The position numbers and the translations under genes were made by a program. Below, one piece after another: positions 59,357 to 64,000 of a stretch of 64,000 nt of DNA; position 1 is the stretch's first letter, and every line of letters starts with the position of its first letter. Below the pieces are notes generated by a model. The model ran no database searches and was not told the DNA's origin. It was given only the letters and a program-made list of their open reading frames with translations. Source of the stretch: Rhexocercosporidium sp. MPI-PUGE-AT-0058 (lineage: Eukaryota > Ascomycota > Leotiomycetes > Helotiales); NCBI GenBank assembly GCA_020746875.1, contig JAGTJL010000008.1:1178001-1242000 (forward strand). The letters are read 5' to 3'.

Positions 59357-62300
59357 TCTAGATCATCTCTCTTCCACGAATACATATTTATTGACTCAAA
59401 ACTGTTTACAAGAGACTTCTCCTGGTGATGCAAATTTTCTGCTTGTCATGGCTCTCTCTGTTAGCCTAAGCTTTACTGTATCTAACGTACAGTGCAAATC
59501 CTTTTCCATCTCCCAAAATAGTTACGGTATGTCACCATCAGTCACCCTGGCTACTCCCTCCCCCACACTCTAAGGGTCTAAGTAGCCGATCTAGGAAGTG
59601 ATCGACTTCCAAAGAACACCCACAAAGCTGAACGCGGATCCGGCTCGTGCGTATGACTTGCATGATTGCCCTTCCAATCCTACTATACAACATGTCCTCC
59701 GCGTTACTTATAATTCCGAGGCTTCTGCCTCACCAACTTCCCAAACGTCCTATCTTGCCGAACTCATTCTGAGCCTTGAGACCCGAGCAGTACCTAGCAT
59801 TGGCAAACGTGTACTGTACATGAAAGTGTAATCATGAACTCCGATGACCAATTGCACCTGCCGCTCCGCGGATCAGATTCGAATCCCTGCTACCTTGAAC
59901 AAATCGCCTGTTGTCCGTGTTCTTGATGATGTGGTATGTAGTTTCTTACTTAATCTACTGAAAAGCCCAGCTGTACCATTCAGAAAGAGATTCTTGTATC
60001 AATTAAAATATTACTGGTGAGATAAAAGATTTTTGTAGCCAGGGCCGAGCGAAGAAGGAATATCGCTCGCTCACTGCTTGAACGCCTCGAGTTCGAGCGA
60101 AGTTATTCGCGCCGTGAAGGGGTTTGACGGCACAAACATTAGGTGATGGAAATTCTATCTTGATCTCACAGCTGAGTCGTTGATCTATTGAAAAGTACGC
60201 GAGAAGATGATCAAGGGGACGAGAAGTGGATGGAAATTAGGGGATCTAGGATCGATCTCAAGATGCCAGTCAACCAGGCCATCTGAGATTCGGCTCTCGG
60301 CGGGTGGTCCCAGCACGGCTCAGTCCCCCTCATTCGAAGCTCTTCGCCTTCCTCGCTGGAGGGCCCCTCCTTTGACCCCCTCTGCTTTTCTATTTCTGTT
60401 CTCACGAGAAGAACCTTTTGCTATGCTCTGTAACCGAAAACTCGTTTCACGACCTATTCAGCCAGCAACTAGAGAAATTGAATATGGCATGCAACAGTCA
60501 CAACTCTTCATGGCAATTCTGAAGAAGTACGGAGGACTTTGAGCAGTGTGGTACATCGACAGTTCAAAGTTCGAACAATAGACCCGAAGCTTCTCTGCCA
60601 GGATCATATGCACATCAACTCTACCGGCATCCAGTCTAGGATGCCTCTGGAACTTTCCCGAGTCTAGACCATCGAAGCCCTTCTACTTTTTGTCCCTGAA
60701 AAACGGTTGCGGCTTAAACTGACGATAGGCACATTGAGAGGGCTGCTGCCATAGGCTCATATGGAAGGAGGTATCATCGGGGACAGGCTGGACTCAATAA
60801 GTTGGTCATAACATTCTCTTAAGTGGGAACGAAATGCAGAAGTGTTTCGATTCAATATATGTCCCTCGACATTGGATTTACACATGAAAATTGATGTGAT
60901 ACAGCCTGCATGAGATGTGATGGGAGGTGCAGATTGAGTACAAGGGACATGTACAGTGACGTCGCGACTCGGGCTTGTGTCTCAAACTCTAATGTTTCCA
61001 TTGGATACAGCATTTGAAGGATTTTGAGGGCGGTGGAAAAAATATGATATAAAGCATAGCATTATCATACTCACTCAAACGGTCTTCGGCCGGAATTGAA
61101 GTAAGTAATGAAGCATCTCCAGCGTCCCAACGGCAGTCGTACGTCGTAATATTAAGTCAAATACGTGAAGGAGCTTGGATACTGAAGGCTAGCCAGCTAT
61201 ACATTACATATGCTAGGGTTTTCTCTCTTAGAAAGCGAGCCTTATCTGGAAACTCGAAGTGTCTTTGGACTTGTAACTTCAAGTGCCTGAGCTATAGCAA
61301 GAATGCTAGCTCTGTTGCTGCGCCTATGATCAAAATATCTCGAGGTTTCGGCTGCCCTTCATATCAGATTTCCCGGTCATGTACGGCCGTGGGTTGGAGG
61401 TAATAGCCCACCTAGTAGTTGGTAGAATATGGAAATCACTGGCTAATTTGCAGCATGTCAGCGCATCTTGGGGGTGCCTATGAGGTTTGGGGCGTCTATA
61501 TTTGTTGGATCTATATGTTGGGAATAGAAGGACAGCGGAGAGTCGAGAGAAGGTATTGCAGCGCAAGAATTTTGCTGCTATGAGTGTCGTCCATCGAGAC
61601 CTGTGGCTGTGTTCTAATCAGGTGTCTCCCTCGAGCTCGATTCGTCATTTTCCTCCCCCGATTTCGAGTGGCGATTCATGAAGGAAATGTGCATTGGAGG
61701 AACGTTCTGGGGGCGCCGAGTTGCGGGTTGCTAGGCAATTCCCGGCCAGGGGAATGGCGCGACTTTTGTGAGCTGTTGGTCTCGCTTCACAAGCTTTTCG
61801 AGGGAGCAAGGCAATGGCATTTCAGGGGTCCTCGGGAGTCCTGTAAAAATCCAGTGTGGCGTATCAAGGGTCCAAAGATCCCTGCCTGCACGCGCTGGAC
61901 CCCGAATAATGACGTGGGAATGCGAGAAATGAGAAGGGGATGGAAGAGCTTGCGTCGCGGAGCCCTGAAGCATCATTTGAAGTAATGATGCTCTGGGCTT
62001 TGGTTACTGGCCTCTCCTCTTCGGCCTGTATGCGAGTGCAATGCTTGGGTTGTTTGCATACTTGCATACTTGCATGCGTGAATTGTGTATTGCATAGCTT
62101 CAAGTGACCCGATGCAAAGACCGAGTGTAGTATTGTGGCATAGATAGGGTACATAGTCTTCATGGCCAGAACTCGTGGGAGAATGTCTGCCCCGCTACAC
62201 TCCCCAGATGGTTGAGGAGGCATCGCGGGGCAAGTGTCAAAGATTGCCGTCGTACCAATGAGGGTGCGAGATTATTTGACTGCGGCTGGCTGAACCTAAT

Positions 62301-62773
62301 CCAGCAGGTTGACTTTTCAAACGGCACCAGATTCTCAATATCTGCCCACTTTCTGGCCAGCCACCGTTCTGCTGGGGTCGGTCGAAGGGCTCCCGAGTCC
62401 ATCCAATGCCTGTACCATCGCATTCCGAGAGAATACCTTTTGATCTCATGCACGATTTGATTGTCCGTTCTTCCACGCCGAGGGCCATCGAGCTTTTGAG
62501 GAAGCATCTCTTTTCATCCCGGTGCCAAGGGAAACACACCTCTTAAGCACCCTTTCAACCCACACTATTGACCTTTTCAAGCACAAATGCCCCTCTTTCC
62601 TCACTCTTACCTCCACACCTCGTCATCAACAGACCCTGAAGAAGGCTTATATCTTGTCGATCCCCTTCGTCCATTCCCCAATCGATAACATCAATTGCAA
62701 TCTCAGCCCCAACTCCCTCCTCTTCGACTTGGTCTTTACACACATCAGCACATAATCTCGAAACATACTGAAG
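59357..62773. other. 3.4-kb gene-poor tract
   Basis: 3' region of the UCS gene, then non-coding DNA without convincing frames, and the promoter/leader of the bHLH gene (CT- and CA-rich from about 62520). An imperfect cluster of TCGAGCGAA-type words lies at 60050-60110. Confidence 0.55.
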
Positions 62774-63961
62774 ATGCCTTCAAGAAACTTGAGCTTTCGC
62801 CAAACCAACAGCAGCGGCATACAAATCACGCCCAGAGGTCTCGTCAATCCAGACACCAATGTCTTCGATAAGGCTTTCAACGAAGGGCTCGGCATAGAGG
62901 AATGGGACGATTGGATGCGTTGGGAGGGCGCAACGACGGAAGTCCTCCCTACCCCGGTTGAAAATTGCGAGAATTTGGAGAGCAGTATTTCGTCTCCAGA
63001 AACCTGGGCAATGGGCCTCGAGACCACAGGCGTCGATATGTCGACAAAATACGCTGTTGCGACCGAATTTCCATTTACGGATGCCCCGTTTGAATTCGAA
63101 GACACCCCCCCAACATCGGCGAGCTCCATGATCGGCCCAAATGTTCCCTCCTACTACCCCACGACCACATCATATCCAGCACTAGGACAGGTCCAGCAAG
63201 AACTTCGCAGATCGTACCGAGGATTTTCTTCTCTCACCGAAGCAGAAGAACGAAGCCTGCAGGACATTGCAATGCCATACAATGCCCTTTCAAACATCAA
63301 GATTACGTCTGCACCTCCTTCGCCAGCAGAATCTCAATCACTCTCCCCTTCCGCCGAGCCAGAAGTACGCACACGCAAGAACAACAAGCGCAAATCCATC
63401 GACCCAGGAGAACTACCAAGCAACACACTCTGCCAATCAAGAAAGCGAGGTCACAACGCCATCGAAAAGAGATACCGAACAAACCTGAACGCGAAGATCG
63501 AATCACTTCGAGAAGGTGTACCGTCTCTCTGCGGACCAAATGATAATAACGGCGAAGAAGATTCTGACGGCGAGGGGGACGATAAATCCAGCCAGCAGAA
63601 GTACGGGAAAGCCGCCATATTGACGAGAGCCCTCGAATACATCCAGCATCTGGAGAAGACCACCAAAAGACTTGGTAGCGAGGTCGATACTTTGCAGACA
63701 CGCGTAGGAGCATTTGAAAAGCTGGCCATGAATGGGAGCATGAACTCGAATGGCAATGGCATGGGAGAAACGAACAGGCCAGCCTTGACGAAGAGCGAAA
63801 CTCTTGAAAGCATTCAAGCAGGTACGTGACCCATCAAGTCGATACGAGCAGAACCCACAAGCTAACAATGACCAGACTTCCAACAGATCCAATCTAAGCA
63901 GAAAGTGGTGACTGGACCAGCCACGAAGAGACGAGGCTCGAGACAGACAAAGCCTTCATGA
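62774..63961 (+). CDS. SREBP-type bHLH transcription factor
   Basis: Exons 62774-63821 and 63876-63961 (54-nt intron) encode 377 residues. A basic helix-loop-helix spans about 223-296: RKRGHNAIEKRYR (basic part), LNAKIESLREGVPSL (helix 1), an acidic loop of ~22 residues (NDNNGEEDSDGEGDD), KAAILTRALEYIQHL (helix 2), then a leucine-type helix. Tyr234 in the EKRYR motif is the SREBP signature that allows binding to sterol-response as well as E-box sites. The N-terminal half is acidic, a likely activation region. There is no membrane segment, so it is not a membrane-held SREBP; it resembles soluble fungal paralogues such as SrbB (inference). Both exons are within the window. Confidence 0.9.
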
Positions 63962-64000
63962 AGTAATTTGAGAGAAAAGGCAATTTGGAATTAGAAAAAC

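Overview
The window looks like nuclear DNA of a filamentous ascomycete (Pezizomycotina; Leotiomycetes is my best guess, from gene content and short introns, not from any database). Introns are 50-100 nt with GT..AG ends and CTAAC-type branch sites. Proteins include fungal-only families: a GATA-like/DUF3295 regulator, a Zn2Cys6 factor, AA9 and AA11 LPMOs, and a HET-NACHT-WD40 NLR. I modelled 15 genes by splicing frames by hand; all fifteen models close in frame. I found no tRNA, rRNA or CRISPR array.

Layout. 1-16.4 kb is an almost gene-free stretch of simple repeats, preceded by what may be the tail of an upstream gene. A single regulator (16.4-18.2 kb) is followed by another ~7.8 kb gene-poor tract holding a possible decayed gene on the minus strand. 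From 26 to 40.5 kb lies accessory DNA: an atypical RING protein, a 246-bp MITE, a secreted AA11-CBM18 LPMO, a 5.4-kb TIR-bounded element carrying an intact NLR, a small gene with an in-frame stop, a secreted AA9 LPMO, and a UDP-glycosyltransferase. 40.5-44.8 kb is again gene-poor. 44.8-48.4 kb is a compact NmrA-like / Zn2Cys6 factor / glutathione transferase group. 48.7-59.4 kb is dense housekeeping: peroxisomal enoyl-CoA isomerase/hydratase, Arp3, a taspase-like threonine protease, TFIIH subunit Tfb4, and a UCS-domain myosin chaperone. A 3.4-kb empty stretch precedes an SREBP-type bHLH factor at the right edge.

Most striking: the NLR gene (31427-35306) sits inside one coherent transposon-like unit, 30560-35947. 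The unit has TA on both sides, 62-bp terminal inverted repeats (54/62 matches), and symmetric subterminal blocks ~333 bp in from each end. The nearby MITE (27498-27743) starts with the same 16 bases and also has TA flanks, so the two belong to one non-autonomous family. No transposase is present. I read this as a DNA transposon that has captured, or is built around, a conflict-type NLR, with a relative acting as a plain MITE.

How the genes may work together: the two LPMOs and the UGT suggest attack on chitin/cellulose plus small-molecule conjugation. The NmrA/Zn2Cys6/GST group looks like a local stress or detoxification unit. The NLR is predicted to be a non-self-recognition switch whose WD40 array differs only at a few surface positions, as in the Podospora HNWD family.
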